Source: Blastobasis lacticolella
Lineage: Eukaryota; Arthropoda; Insecta; Lepidoptera; Blastobasidae
DNA length: 64,000 bases
Direction of reading: 5' to 3'
NCBI GenBank assembly: GCA_905147135.1
Contig: LR990042.1
Coordinates: forward strand, 12,577,545 to 12,641,544
Position 1 is the stretch's first letter. Every line of letters starts with the position of its first letter. The translations under genes and the position numbers were made by a program. The notes beneath the pieces were generated by a model. The model had not been told where the DNA came from and did no database searches. It saw only the letters and a program-made list of their open reading frames with translations. This document shows positions 44,706 to 56,550 of the stretch, in pieces.

Positions 44706-45593
44706 CTTCACAGATAACGTTCAGAAGGTTGGGATATATTCCAGCAAACTTTTACACTGTTGTTGTGGTGTGATGTCATTATCGACATTTGGCCAACTTT
44801 GTACAAAGTCCTGATGACCTCGTCGAAATCATAGGGAGCCGCTGTATACAAGTGCTTTGTAAGACTCGGGTTATGTCTAGCAGAAGACTTCTTGTTTAAT
44901 AAGATAAGATAGATCTGATCTGATGACTAAGACTTACCTATCAATAACTTAGAACTAATCATTAATCGTCATCATAATTTAGCAAATATAACACAAGCAA
45001 TTCGAAACCAAGTAGATAAGTACCTCTCATTGAATTTATTTATCACTTCCCCGAGTAATATTCTCCATATTTATATCTATTACAGATACTATTTTTTTTA
45101 AAGGCAGTGTATATAAATAAAAACGGTACATTGAGTCAGAATTGACTGAGACCGGGCCTTACAACGGAGCGATGGGTGGCCCTACTAAATCTACTCCAAG
45201 TCGATACGATTTCAAAGGGTAAACTGTAGGCCCATAACTTCTCCTGTAGCGATATCTCGGGGGATGGCCCACGACTGAATAAATTACACTTCTGTCTCTA
45301 CATTTAGGCGATAAAAGTTGTAAAAGTGTTTGCGGAGGCGAGCATCACTCTATGAATAAATCCTCCAGTCAATATTCAATTCTCTTTGGGGCTGTCTTTA
45401 AAGGTAACTTTACAACGGTTGATACTGTCGAAATTGGCTAGACTTGTTATACAGGTAGGCGCTTTTGCAGGCCGTCGCCGTCTTTACGAATTTTAAATGT
45501 ACCTACACAAAAGTCGCCTCTTCGACAGGATGGCTACGATTTTACTAAATGTTCTCCATCAGTTTTTGGTAAAAATTACACTATTTGATTAAT
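44706..45593. other. Non-coding stretch
   Basis: No gene or repeat recognised. Confidence 0.45.
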
Positions 45594-45895
45594 CATCATC
45601 TTGGACTTACTGTCTCGGTTGTACTCTCGCGCACGAGGGCCTTGATCATAATCCAGAGTTTGGCACCAGGAGAACCTGACTAGATTGGATCATGGTTACA
45701 CATTCAGTCGCCTGAATGTGCAGGTTTCATCACAATGTTTTCCATCACTGTAAGAGCATCCGTTAGTGTGCAACTAAGTACATACGAGTAACTCAGAAAC
45801 GAGTCATTGGTACATGGCGGCAGTGGGATTCGAACCCGATTCCTCTCGTTACCGAGTCGGATACCTTTACCACTAAGCCACTAAAGCTCCTTAAA
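45594..45895 (-). mobile_element. tRNA-derived SINE, nearly full length
   Basis: Reversed copy of 14738-15090 with B box GGTTCGAATCC (reading minus from 45836) and the hairpin CATTCAGGCGACTGAATG. About 50 bases near the 3' part are deleted. Confidence 0.78.
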
Positions 45896-46837
45896 AATTA
45901 CCTTTTTGATTGTTCAGCAAAAAACTTATAGAATGTGATTTTTTTACAATACCATATTATACTGAGTGTTGTTATTGCGTGATACAATAAGTATTAATCC
46001 TGACTGAGGGCAGCGCACGCATCTAGCAGAACCTATGAGCCATTATCGAGCAGTGGTAAGAGCAGCGAACTGTAAGATGTATGTTAATACCTATAGCTAA
46101 GCATTTAGCTTAGCACTGCTTAGTGTAAGGAGGTTTAGGCATTCTACGATTATTCAAGTTGAAAACATAGGTACTATTCGTTTAATTAAATGGTTTCTGT
46201 AGCTAATATACTCTGAAAATACTGTGAGAAAAAGAGATGCAACTGTACAGCTGTGAGTGTAGTAGTCGAGGCTCTATTGGATCGCTCCCATACAGAACCT
46301 TAAAATTTTTTATAGAGGTATGGGCTTCACCATATTTATTCCTTAAGTAATTCTAAGCATTTCTAGCGCGGGCCCCATGAAATAAATGCTGCTGCCTGGG
46401 GCGAGGGGGTATAAAGGCCCCTCTATATATACGTCCTAAATATACCCCTCCACCCACCATATTTAAAAACAATCTGTATGATTCCCGCTGGCTACTACAG
46501 CAAGTTTGGTATCAATCACGTATAAAATAAAGATGTAGAATTCATTTTCAGTATTTATTTTAATCATTCTCATAGTAATATTTTAAATAAACCGCATAAA
46601 AGTAAAAAGATACAAATTTTTTTCTGCTTTGAGAAATAATAACTTTTAAACGACAGAAAAATATAACGAACAAAAAATACTCTAATAAAGCGGATTTAAT
46701 GCCGATTCTAAAAACATAAGAACCTCTTGCAAGTAAAAGTTGGTAAAAAATTCTGTAACGTCACGGTGGTGACAATTTCCTCTAAGATGCCATTTAGCTA
46801 ATTATAATTTGGTCTGTATTATCAAGCTACTATGGTA

Positions 46838-47492
46838 AGTTTGGTCAGTACATCGAATCCAAGGCAAAGACTGCAGCAAAAAAACTTGGTATCCTCTCAA
46901 AGGTTAGGCGGTACTGAAGTACTGCTTAGAAGTGAACTTCTAAGCAGTTGCTTCAGTTATATCAAGCACAAGTGCGGTCCTGCATGGAGTACTGCTGCCA
47001 CCTCTGGGATGGATCAGCTAAACATCAACTGGCGGCTTTGGATTCGGTGGAAAAACGTGCAAAGAAGATAATTTGTGACCCGCGGTTGATTAAGGCTAGG
47101 CTGCAGAGCCTCGAACATCGGCGTAGGGTTGCGCGTCTGTCGGTCTTCTACAGATTACATTTCGGAGAGTGTGCGAAGCAGCTGCACGACCTCATTCCGC
47201 CAGCCCCTTTCCGCCATCGGGAAACGCGATCCGGGCGAGCGCTTCATCCTTATGTCGTGGAACTTCCAGCCATCCGCACGAACCGTTTTGGCTCGGCCTT
47301 TATAATGCGTACTACTAAGGAATGGAACGCTTTGCCTGTGAGTGTGTTCCCTGATCAATATAATCTGGATGCCTTTAAGGCTAGAGTGAATAGGCTGTTC
47401 CAAGACGGGCATGCTTCATCTTCGGCCGCATCGTCACTTACAAACAGGTGAGATGGTGATCAAATGCCTGCCTTGTTTGTTACCAAAAAAAA
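46838..47492 (+). pseudogene. LINE RT C-terminal fragment
   Basis: The plus frame 46948-47451 reads LYQAQVRSCMEYCCHLWDGS, LAALDSVEKRAKKIICD, SLEHRRRVARLSVFYRLHFG, NRFGSAFIMRTTKEWNALPV and FKARVNRLFQ, the widespread lepidopteran LINE C-terminus. Upstream (46838-46917) ESKAKTAAKKLGILSKVRRY is in another frame. Between the two lies a small palindrome (46921-46948) that replaces the expected codons. The end is at ACCAAAAAAAAA. It sits between units of the left fold-back arm. Confidence 0.82.
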
Positions 47493-48262
47493 ACATTTTT
47501 ATAGAAATAGAATATGCAGAATTCATTTCTAGTATTATCTTAATCATTTTCATAATATTTTTTTCTAATAAATCGTAAAAACGTGAAAAGTTTTTTAATT
47601 ACTAAATTTTTAATCTATAAAGCAAACTTTTTGATAGCTCAACAAAGAACAAAAATAATATACTTTTAAAAAGTATATTCTAAACATGGACTTACTACCC
47701 AAAGGGACTGCGCACTGCTTTGACTAAAACCGGGCAGAGCGAGAGTCACCATCGATAGTCCTGTGTCCCTTTCTAGTGTTGCCACCATTGTTGATGCAAA
47801 TTCCGAATTACTTTTATTATTTGGCGCGGACACCGACCTCAGGGCCAGGCAGAGCCGGACCGGGTGCAATCTGAAGGTCATGTTTTCACCAGGGTCCAGC
47901 CCAAGCTTACCCTGCTACTCGGAAACTATTGGCCCTAGAACACTAGTTCCTGGAGTGAAATGATAGCATTCCTCGAGATCATCATTTCGTATGACAGCTG
48001 TCAATGTTAAATCTTTTATAAATCGGTACCCATTGGTCCTAAAACACTAGTTTCTCGAGAGAAATGATAGTACTTGTTGAGTTCTACATTTCGAATGACA
48101 GCTGTCAATGTTAAATCTTTTATAAATCGGTACCCATTGGTCCTAAAACACTAGTTTCTAGAGAGAAATGATAGTACTTGTTGAGATCTACATTTCGAAT
48201 GACAGCTGTCAAAGTTTGAACTGTTGTAACTCGGAAACGATTGGTCTTAGAACACTAGTTCC

Positions 48263-48832
48263 ACGTCTTGGAGCTCCCTGCAGCGCTCCACACGACTGCC
48301 ACTGTGGCCGCCCTGTAGACCAGCTCGGCCATCATGGTTTGTCGTGTAGTAGGAGCGCCGGACGCATTCCACGCCACGCGGACCTCAATGATGTCATCCG
48401 TCGGGCCTTTGCCTCCGCTGGTGCTCCCGTAGTGCTGGAACCCAACGGTTTAGCCCGCGATGATGGGAAAAGACCCGACGGAATGACACTCACGCCCTGG
48501 AAACTGGGACGGCCCTTGGTCTGGGATGCTACGTGCATTGATACCCTCGCGTCGTCCCATCTTCCAGCCACTGCGTGTCGAGCAGGGGCCGGTGCCGCCT
48601 CTGCTGAAAACGCAAAACGGCGCAAATACGCATGTCTCAGTGGCGACTACATATTTGCGCCATTTGGCGTGGAAACTCTGGGGCCGTGGGGACCAGGCGC
48701 ACATTCCCTATATAGGGAACTAGCCAAGCGCCTGGTCGACATTAGTAAGGACCAGAAGGCTGGCCTCTATTTGGGACAGCGTATAAGCCTCGCCATCCAG
48801 CGGGGCAACGCGGCCAGCCTTCTAAGGACATA
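48263..48832 (+). pseudogene. LINE C-terminal domain: zinc-knuckle plus PD-(D/E)XK-like
   Basis: An open plus frame reads CHCGRPVDQLGHHGLSCSRS (C-x-C...H-x4-C knuckle), then RHADLNDVIRRAFASAGAPV, RDDGKRPDGMTLTPWKLGRP, LVWDATCIDTLASSHLP, AGAGAASAENAKRRKYACL, VETLGPWGPGAHSLY and YLGQRISLAIQRGNAASLLR. The order of a zinc knuckle then PDG...WD is like the C-terminus of restriction-like-endonuclease LINEs (R2-type layout). This domain is common next to RT genes in animals, but the nuclease label is inference. The frame is open, yet it starts only at the insertion junction. A second, decayed copy is at 4262-4795. Confidence 0.7.
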
Positions 48833-48966
48833 GGCAAATTTTTTACCTATTTAAGTAATTTTAAGGTTTTTATTTATATGTAGTTTTAGTTTGTAATTAT
48901 ATATTGTATAATTGTAAATTGTAATTTCATAATAGCAGAATAATGTAATAAATTTAATAAAACTTG
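48263..48966 (+). mobile_element. 5'-truncated RLE-like LINE tail with 14-bp TSD
   Basis: The 704-base insert lies between AGAACACTAGTTCC copies (48249-48262 and 48967-48980). It has a coding part to 48832, then a ~130-base T/A-rich 3' UTR ending AATTTAATAAAACTTG. Confidence 0.82.
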
Positions 48967-50639
48967 AGAACACTAGTTCCTTGAGCAATACGATAGTACT
49001 CAACGAGATCTACATTTTGGATGACAGTTCTAAGTTTGACAGCTGTCATACGAAATGTAAATCTCGACGAGTACTATCATATTTCTTTAGAAACTAGTGT
49101 TCTAGAACCAATGGGTTCCGAGTTATAACACATTTAAGTTTGACAGCTGTCACCCGAAATGTAGATATCGACGAGTACTATCACTTCTCTTTAGAAACTA
49201 GTGTTGTAGGATAAATCGTTACCGAACTCTTTTATCTGTTTTGTGGAACAAGAAGTCGTAGGTTAATAATTATGTCGACTCGACGTTTGTCGGAGAACCG
49301 TTCAGTAGATCAAAAGTTATTTTGACAACTACTTTTCGGATTGTACGGATTACCTCATAATAATACCAAATTCACGGTAAATATATTTCTCCAATAATGG
49401 CAACACCAAACACAACACTTGTCAATTTAGAATGACGGTGATTATGCCAATAACATTGTGTTTACACTGTTAGAAAGGGACAAAGGACTATCGATGGTGA
49501 CTCTCGCTCTGCCCGGTTTTAGTCAAATCAGTGCGCAGTCCCTTTGGGTAGTAAGTCCATGATTCTAAACAACCTACAACTAACCAACTTCTATAAAAAG
49601 TTTGTAAATAAATCTGTATCTTCGCAATGGTGGCGACTCGGGCTAGGAGGCAGACTACGGCCTAGCTCATAAGCCATCGGAGCTTCTGAAAGTACGATAA
49701 TACTAATATAAGACATCAATTTAGATAGTCATGTTCGTATCAATTGACTGAGAACTTTAACCTAAGTATATATAAAGTACTTTTAAATAATAGTTACATT
49801 TACAAGAAAAGAAAAAAAAAATCTGCTCACATTAATTTTCACTTAAAGCAGTTGCAAAAATTTGTACATTCTGAAAGTAAGTAAGTTGCCGTACTAATGC
49901 ACTTGCGATATCTGGCAAGTCAGATCGATAATGCATACAAACGATTTTTTATATGCTTCCACCAACAAGAGGAACGACTTCCTATGTGTCTAATTGCAAA
50001 GTGATCCAAGGAGAGTGCCTCCTAACACATAGCACCGAGTCCTTGTCATTGACTTCCTGGTAACTAGTAGACGGCCTATTGCAAAATCTTACGTGTCGTC
50101 TTTTGAATCCGCAAGTCGAAGTTAAGTAGTGGACTTTAAAAAGCAAGAGCCAGGAGTTAATGGAGGCAGCCGAATGCATCCATTGGAGCGCAAAGGCTGA
50201 AACCACTCTCTCTCTCAGCTCTAGCGCAATTTTCACAATTACACTCAAATTCAAACGAACTTCATTTTGATGTGTTCGAGGCGGCCAAAGAATCGACAAA
50301 GGCATGGGGTGCTGGAATCGTGGGGTGCAGAAAGCAGTCAGAGACAAAAAAGCATGTGCCATAAAATCGCAGCGAACTAACTCCTCTCCGGATAAAGATG
50401 TGTTGGGAGCATAGGGCTAAGCTAAAACAATGGTAAAAACTTTGGGTTTTTAAATCAGTTCCACTCAAATCAGATACGCTAGAGTTTGCACTAGAAGATC
50501 GGCAACTATACAACTTATAAGCTATACAAAGTTCTCGAACGTACTAAAGACCAGAGAGTTTGTCAGGAATGCCCCTTGCCAATTCAGGTTAAGGCCGATA
50601 TGTGGCACCATTGATCCAACATTTTCCCTGAGAACCGTC

Positions 50640-51445
50640 CAGGACGCCTACTGCAGTAGAAATCAGCCTCTGCATTTCTTGATCTGCAAAGAGCATTTGA
50701 CAGTGCATCAAAATCTGTGCCGGAGGGGAACATTAAAGGCCGTGTCTCTCCCCGATTGCCGTAGGTATTCACCAGAGTTCAGTCCATTGTCTGTACTTCT
50801 ATTGCGTTATGCTCGATGTTCTCTCAGCTGAAATTCCGGACACGATTCTATGACTCATGGAATACGCTGATGATATCGCACTAGCGAGCAGGCTTAGACA
50901 GTATCTTGAGACTAGGGTAAACATGTCTATGGAAGTGCTAGAAAACGACGGATTGAAGCTGAACATCGCCAAAACAGAGTAGCATGCATGTATGGCTAAC
51001 TGCAGCGCGGATCTTGAAACCATCCCTAAAGGGAACGAAGCTGTTAATAAAACAGATAAATTGAGGTTCATCGGATCTGTGTTCCACGAGTCCGGTAACA
51101 TCGGCTCCGATGTCAAGTCCTGTATCTCTGAAGCTTAGGCCAAATCTCCTGTGACACTAAAATCCGAGAGATAGTATTAGGCTTGTGGATAGGCCTCTAT
51201 GGCTACCACGCTAAAGAACCACTTCCACGAATACTACGCCAACGAAATAAAAATGTTGCGAGAGTTTACGATAAAGACCGCAAGGGCTGAGAGGAGGCCG
51301 AAAAAGTGGGAAAGCGAACCCTGGCAGAAACCGGGGTAACTCGCTAAGACGATAATGATAGATGATGGCTGCAGCTCTGAAGCAAAAGCTCTGAAGGCGA
51401 ACGAGGTATACCGCCTGATAGCGAGCCTCGCCACCATTGCGAGGT
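50640..51445 (+). pseudogene. RTE-type LINE, RT core pseudogene
   Basis: Scattered plus frames give HFLDLQRAFDSA (RT motif A), LMEYADDIALASRLRQ (motif C, YADD at 50863), VLENDGLKLNIAKTE followed by a stop, then TIPKGNEAVNKTDKLR and GSVFHESGNIGSDVKSCISE. It is the same family as 43791-44525 but includes the catalytic core, and is dead by several stops. It lies within the fold-back element. Sequence from about 49980 to 50640 may be its decayed upstream part, which I could not align confidently. Confidence 0.7.
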
Positions 51446-51507
51446 TACAGATTTTAGTTCCAACACCTTGTATATTAAAGGTAAATTTATTAGAATCTAT
51501 AAACTCT

Positions 51508-51735
51508 TAAGCGAGAGGTATTGGGTCCGAATTCCACTGCGGCCATGTACCAATAACTCTTTTCTGAGTTGTGTACATTAGTGGAATGCTAACCGATGCT
51601 CTTACGGTGAGGGAAAACATCGCATGACCAGATTAGATCATGGTTACACATTCAGCCTCCTGAATGTGTAACCATGATCCAATCTGGTCAGGTTCCTCTG
51701 GTAGCAGGGCACGTAGGTCAGATGGCAGTCTTGCT
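51508..51735 (+). mobile_element. tRNA-derived SINE with rearranged palindrome
   Basis: Begins in the tRNA head (TAAGCGAGAGGTATTGGGTC) and runs to CAGATGGCAGTC; the 3' part is missing. At 51626-51689 the left side of the central hairpin has been replaced by an inverted copy of the right side, giving 30-base arms with one mismatch around CCTC. Confidence 0.78.
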
Positions 51736-52638
51736 ATATATAATAGAATGAAAAAATTCATTCATACCAATTTGTAAGATAGGTAAATCGTCTCCTAGCG
51801 GGAATTGTCACATCCACAAGTTTACTGATTTTTTAACAACTATTTGTACTAAGAGGTTCTTGAAGTTTATATTGTTAGAATCGGCATAAAATATGCTTTA
51901 TAAGGGTATTTTTGTTCGTTATTTGTTTCTGCTTATAGTTCGTTATATAGGAGTTATTAGCTCTTAAAGCAGAAAAAATGTAATTACTTTTATTTTTTAT
52001 GGATTTACTGAAAAAATTACTATGAAAAATATAAATATAAATACCAGAAATGGATTCTGCATCTTCTATTTATTTGAAAATTATACCAAACTTACCATAG
52101 CAGCCTGATAATACAGACCAATTTGTTAATAGGTAAATCGCCTCTTATAGGGAATTGTCACTACCGCGAGGTTACAGAATTTATTTTACCAACTTTTAGT
52201 TACAAGAGGTTCTTGAAGTTTATTTTTTTAGAATTGGTATAAAATACGCTTTATTAGAGTATTTTTTTTGTTATATTTTTTGTTGTTTAAAAGTTATTAG
52301 CTACAAAGCAGAAAAAAAATGGTTAATTTTTTACTTTTATACGATTTATTCAAAATATTATTATGAAAATTATTAAAATGAATACTGGCAATAAATTCTA
52401 CTTCTTTATTTTATACGAAAATGATAAACTACCGAACTTGCTGTATTAGCTAGCGAGAAACATCTAGATTTTTTTTAAATAAGGTGGGCGGAGGGGTCCT
52501 TTATACCCCCCTCACCCCTGGCAGCAGCATTTTTTTTCTTGGGGCCCGTGCTAGAAATGCTTAGAATTACTGAAGGAATAAATGTGATGAATCCCATAGC
52601 TCTATGAAAAATTTTAAGGTTCTGACCAATAGAGCCTC

Positions 52639-55600
52639 CGCTATAGCACTTAGAGGACATTGCAGTACTTAAAGGACGGTGCCCCGTGAGGGTGACCCTG
52701 AGTGAGTCATAAGGACAGATGATACTAAATAGATCAGCTGAAAGGCTAGGAGAGAGGCCTTGTCTTGTCTTGTCTTCTGTGGACGTCCTGCTTGTAAAAT
52801 ATTCCTAACATGGGCCTGAAAGAAATACGGATTTAATCTGTCTAAAACCGTGACTGAAGCATAATATAGAAATGGTCGCCAATACATTGTAAGCATGTTT
52901 TGACACTATCACTGGAGTGACCGCGTGGTACAAAATCACTGTGCATGTGTGGCATGGAATGGCGTAGGGTTGTCGGACCTGTTGTTTCTGTGTGAGTGTG
53001 TACAATAAAAGAAATTGTCATGAAATTGTTGTACCTTGATTTGACTTCTCTTTAGTGCAAAATGGTTCATATTTCTTTTTTTAATTCTATGGTTCATGTC
53101 TAGGTTTCATTTGAAAGTCTGAATATTTGTCCGTCGCGTCTTCACTACGAAATGAAGTATTTAGCTGGCCACGCTCTATTGTTGAATGTATCAAAAAAGG
53201 AACTGATTATGAATTTGGCGTAAAAAGAACTAACATGCACCAGCACTGTACTATAATCTTCTGCTAGTCTTTCCCATACAAATAATCCATAGGCTGCGGG
53301 GACTGCTCACCATCAGGCAGGCCGTAAGCTTGTTTGCCCTCTTCGAGGTATGAAAAAATACTTCTTTTTCTTTTGCCTTTTTTTAAGATGTTTATTATTT
53401 AGTTATATTATTTCTCTATCGTGATAACGACATACAAGTACTTTGTTTGATTATAGTGCTGATGCTAAAGTATTAATAACAAGTACTAAAAACGGGTCAA
53501 GCATGGGTCGGACTCTCACATCAAGAAATTCTCACAAAATTTCCACTTTGTAGTGATAGTAGATATTTAGGAGACCCATAAAACGTTGGTCTGCTATTAT
53601 TACTACAAACTGGAATTTTTCTTGTACTCGATGACGTAGTATTACCTACGACGTCCTCACAGTCTATTACTACTAGGTACCTATATCTACGGACAATTTT
53701 TTATTGCCATTGTACCCTTTACACGTGAGAGCGATCTGCGACAAAAACCAATATTTACCTTGTAGCAATGATATATTATTTATTATATCGTGTGCTTTTA
53801 CAAAACTCTTACGCACAGTAAATATTTTCTGTAATAAGGTGACTCATGCGTGACATTTTTTCTCTATTCCATACAGTTCGATGCGCGTGAACAACACGAG
53901 AAATAGGAACGCAAATGTATATTTTCCTCCCCTAAAGCGAATGTAACATGGGACGGAAATATCTATAAGTTCCTAAGGAAACGGAAGCCCATTTTTATGT
54001 TCGACAAATATTCGGAAATCAATAGGTTGGGAGTTTTGGCATGCTATTCATCGGTACCCTACGCCTAGCGCATAGTGGAGCAGTAAGCACACAAAACGCC
54101 AGCAAAGATTTCAGATTAATGTGCGAAAAATATGAAATGGTTACTTCATAATTGTCACGGTAGATTATCGAAATCTGACTCATTAAAATTGAATGATGCA
54201 GTGCTTAGGTAAATAAGTGTTAACAAGTGAAGCAAATTGTTTTTCAAGATAAGTAAATAAGTGGTCTGTTGAAAAACAATTTGTTACACTTGTGCAAACT
54301 TATCTGGAGTGAGACTCTTCACCTTGCAAGAACAAATACCTTGTAATAATTAATTATACATAACATGTTATGAACAAATCTGAGCATATTCTTCGATAGC
54401 ACGACCTTTAGTTATTCAATGTTCTGAGCTGCTGTAGTGATATTGTAGACTTTTGTGACGTGAAACATCTCTAAAATCTCATTGAATTCCAAGTCAGACA
54501 ACGGGACTGTGACCGTGTGTTAATAACTGCTCAGCAATTAGTCTTAGAAACATGAATCTACTATCATTGTTTAGAGTATATAGTCAGCTCGCTGTTTTGA
54601 CCTTAAATTTGCGTCGGGCGCGGGTGATGCAGCAGCGGTCACGCGAATTTTTATAGGTTTTTATTTAGGGTAACTCAAGACTCACATGTAAGGCGGTGAT
54701 TCTTGCGTATAGGTATTTATTAAGTTTGTCTACAACTATATATATAAAAATAGGTGTAATTTGGACAATAGTTGTAATAAAAATAAGCTAAAAGTGTAGA
54801 AAGACATACGATAATTCAATATGATTGTCTCCGCTCGAGCAAGAACTAGCATGAAATCAATGACGGCTATCATCGGAAAGAGGGAGCCATGGGCCACACG
54901 TGGCCACCTAAATGTCAAGCGCTGAGCGAGTGAGACGTTTTCGCTTCGCAAAGCTGCCAAGGTAGACGTTTCACGATAAGACCAACGGCCCCAACCGATT
55001 TTTTTTATACTTTTTTCAAGGGCTTTTCAATTTATTTTATGGAAAGATCTCAACTATTGAGTACCTATATAACACAAACCAAGTAAAACTAAATATTATA
55101 GAAATTTATTTATTGACTTCCAAAAATGTTACAGAAGTGGTCGCAAGGGATCAACACTCACGAGTAAGACAAATGCGTACACAAAGTTTTTGCTACAGCT
55201 ATATAGTATACTTCGGGGTGATGTAGGAAACTAACAAAAGTGCGAACTTACTCCGTACACAATTATTTTTTATTTGTACCTACAATTGTCTTGATATCAT
55301 GTTAACTGTGTTTCTTCTACGCGTTGAAGAAGCGAAGTGATACTTCACCGAGACCATCGAAATTTCATCATCATCAACTTGCAATTGCGGTCCCATAGAA
55401 AAACCGTCACCGACCAACAAAGTTTAATGTCAGTATTGGCTTAGCCCCCCAAATAGATTGGCAACAATGGCGGGAGCGTTGTTAAAATCTCGTAGATTGC
55501 GATACAGCCGACAGCCAGGGGACAGCATCAAATTGTTTCCGCAAAACGCTGACAGCTCCCCAGCTGCGGGGTGACAACGGTCGCCGGGGTGACACAGTAA

Positions 55601-55854
55601 TCTATTATGTGGAAACTTGCGTGTACTCGCTTCTATGTGACTCTGTTGATAAACTTAAATTACTATAAGGTACCTATTTGAAGTCTTATTGGAGGGTATT
55701 GTTCAATTAAAGACTCTATAGAGGTAAGTTTAGCAGCTATTAATCCCTAGTCCAATAGTAGACATGGTCAACTGAGGTCAGAGGAGGTGAAATAGGCTCT
55801 CATAAAAAGGTTATTTATAAAATATTATTTATTTGTATTTGGTAATCTGGAGTT
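52639..55854. other. Long non-coding stretch
   Basis: No supported gene in 3.2 kb. A LINE 3' end scrap lies at 53290-53360 (CTCACCATCAGGCAGGCCGT, AAGCTTGTTTGCC, poly A-like end). CTTGTCTTGTCTTGTCTTCT is a short tandem run at 52759. The frames at 52475-53005 and 54736-54960 show no domain. Confidence 0.4.
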
Positions 55855-55995
55855 CTGGGAACTGGGAACAAATGGCGCACGATAGGGACCAATGGCGAGT
55901 TCTTGTGTCGGAGGCCAAGATCCACTTTGGGTAGCGACCCGAAGCCTTCGCCTTACTTCTTCGGAGCCAGCGAAGTAAGTAAGTAAGTAAGTATT
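55855..55995 (+). pseudogene. RTE LINE C-terminus with (GTAA)n tail
   Basis: The plus strand reads MAHDRDQWRVLVSEAKIHFG and a stop, the RTE end pattern (DRxxWRxLVxEAxxxHG). It is followed by about 60 bases and a GTAAGTAAGTAAGTAAGTA microsatellite tail. Confidence 0.65.
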
Positions 55996-56550
55996 TGGTA
56001 ATTATCTAGGGACAACTTTAGTACCTACTTATATTTATAAAATATCTTTTGTTCGAACCCGTCATCGCGCCTCCCAACTGTAGTGCTGCAAGCCTTTTAG
56101 GTTTTCATAAAAATACAGTTTTCAATTATCCCTTCCGCCGTTTATAGAACCACAGTTTCAGACAGTTTTTTATGTAGGTAAGTAATTAAATGTTTTAATT
56201 TCATGTTTGTGCAGCTCACGTTTGGAATAACATTGAGTATTTCAGTCACGCTGAATTATTTAAGTACCGTCGCAATATTGATTGTTTCTCTAAAGGGTAT
56301 ATCGGGGTTAAAGGATTAGGGTGTCAAGTTCCAAAATGCCCGCGGCGACCGTTGTCAAACAAGAGGCTGGCATGGGACTAGTTGACTTGTTTACCAGTGT
56401 TATCATCTGACATCTGATACAAGTTGTCTATGATGATAACTAAACTAGGTATAGGGTTGTCCCTCGCAGCGGTAGGCAGTTCTGTTTGTATAGTAATTTA
56501 ACTTGCCTAAGTGGGTATTCAGATTTCCCAACTAACATTTCTATTTTTAG
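55996..56550. other. Non-coding stretch
   Basis: Nothing recognisable apart from a pyrimidine-rich run (CATTTCTATTTTTAG) at its end that could serve as a splice acceptor. Confidence 0.4.

Larger units (their letters stand above)
47685..49561. mobile_element. Non-autonomous hAT-like element with 8-bp TSD
   Basis: TIRs of about 88 bases start CATGGACTTACTACCCAAAG at 47685 and, inverted, end at 49561. Flanks are ATTCTAAA on both sides (47677-47684 and 49562-49569), a perfect 8-bp duplication. Inside each end is an array of ~104-base units (about 47915-48262, and inverted at 48967-49210) with ACACTAGTTTCT and TGACAGCTGTCA words. No transposase. The middle holds a later LINE insertion (48263-48966). 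Without it the element is about 1.16 kb. Confidence 0.85.
46267..52638. mobile_element. 6.4-kb fold-back-like element with tandem-unit arms
   Basis: The ends GAGGCTCTATTGG (46267) and its inverse (ending 52638) open inverted arms. The outer ~200 bases of each arm match (AACCTTAAAATTTTT, TAATTCTAAGCATTTCTAG, GGGCCCCA, CTGCTGCC), then come ~350-base AT-rich units. On the right two units stand in tandem (about 51760-52109 and 52110-52460). On the left, inverted, are one unit (46480-46835) and a second one (47505-47684 plus 49562-49640) broken by a hAT-like insertion. No transposase is visible. No clean target duplication was found, so the outer limits are approximate. Confidence 0.6.

Noticed and set aside
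48168..48262. N-terminal 32 codons of the 221-codon frame at 48168-48833
   Set aside because: They come from the subterminal array of the hAT-like element upstream of the LINE insertion point.
49982..50513. Minus-strand frames of 126 and 83 codons
   Set aside because: No domain; the plus strand here may be decayed RTE sequence, but I could not support that firmly.
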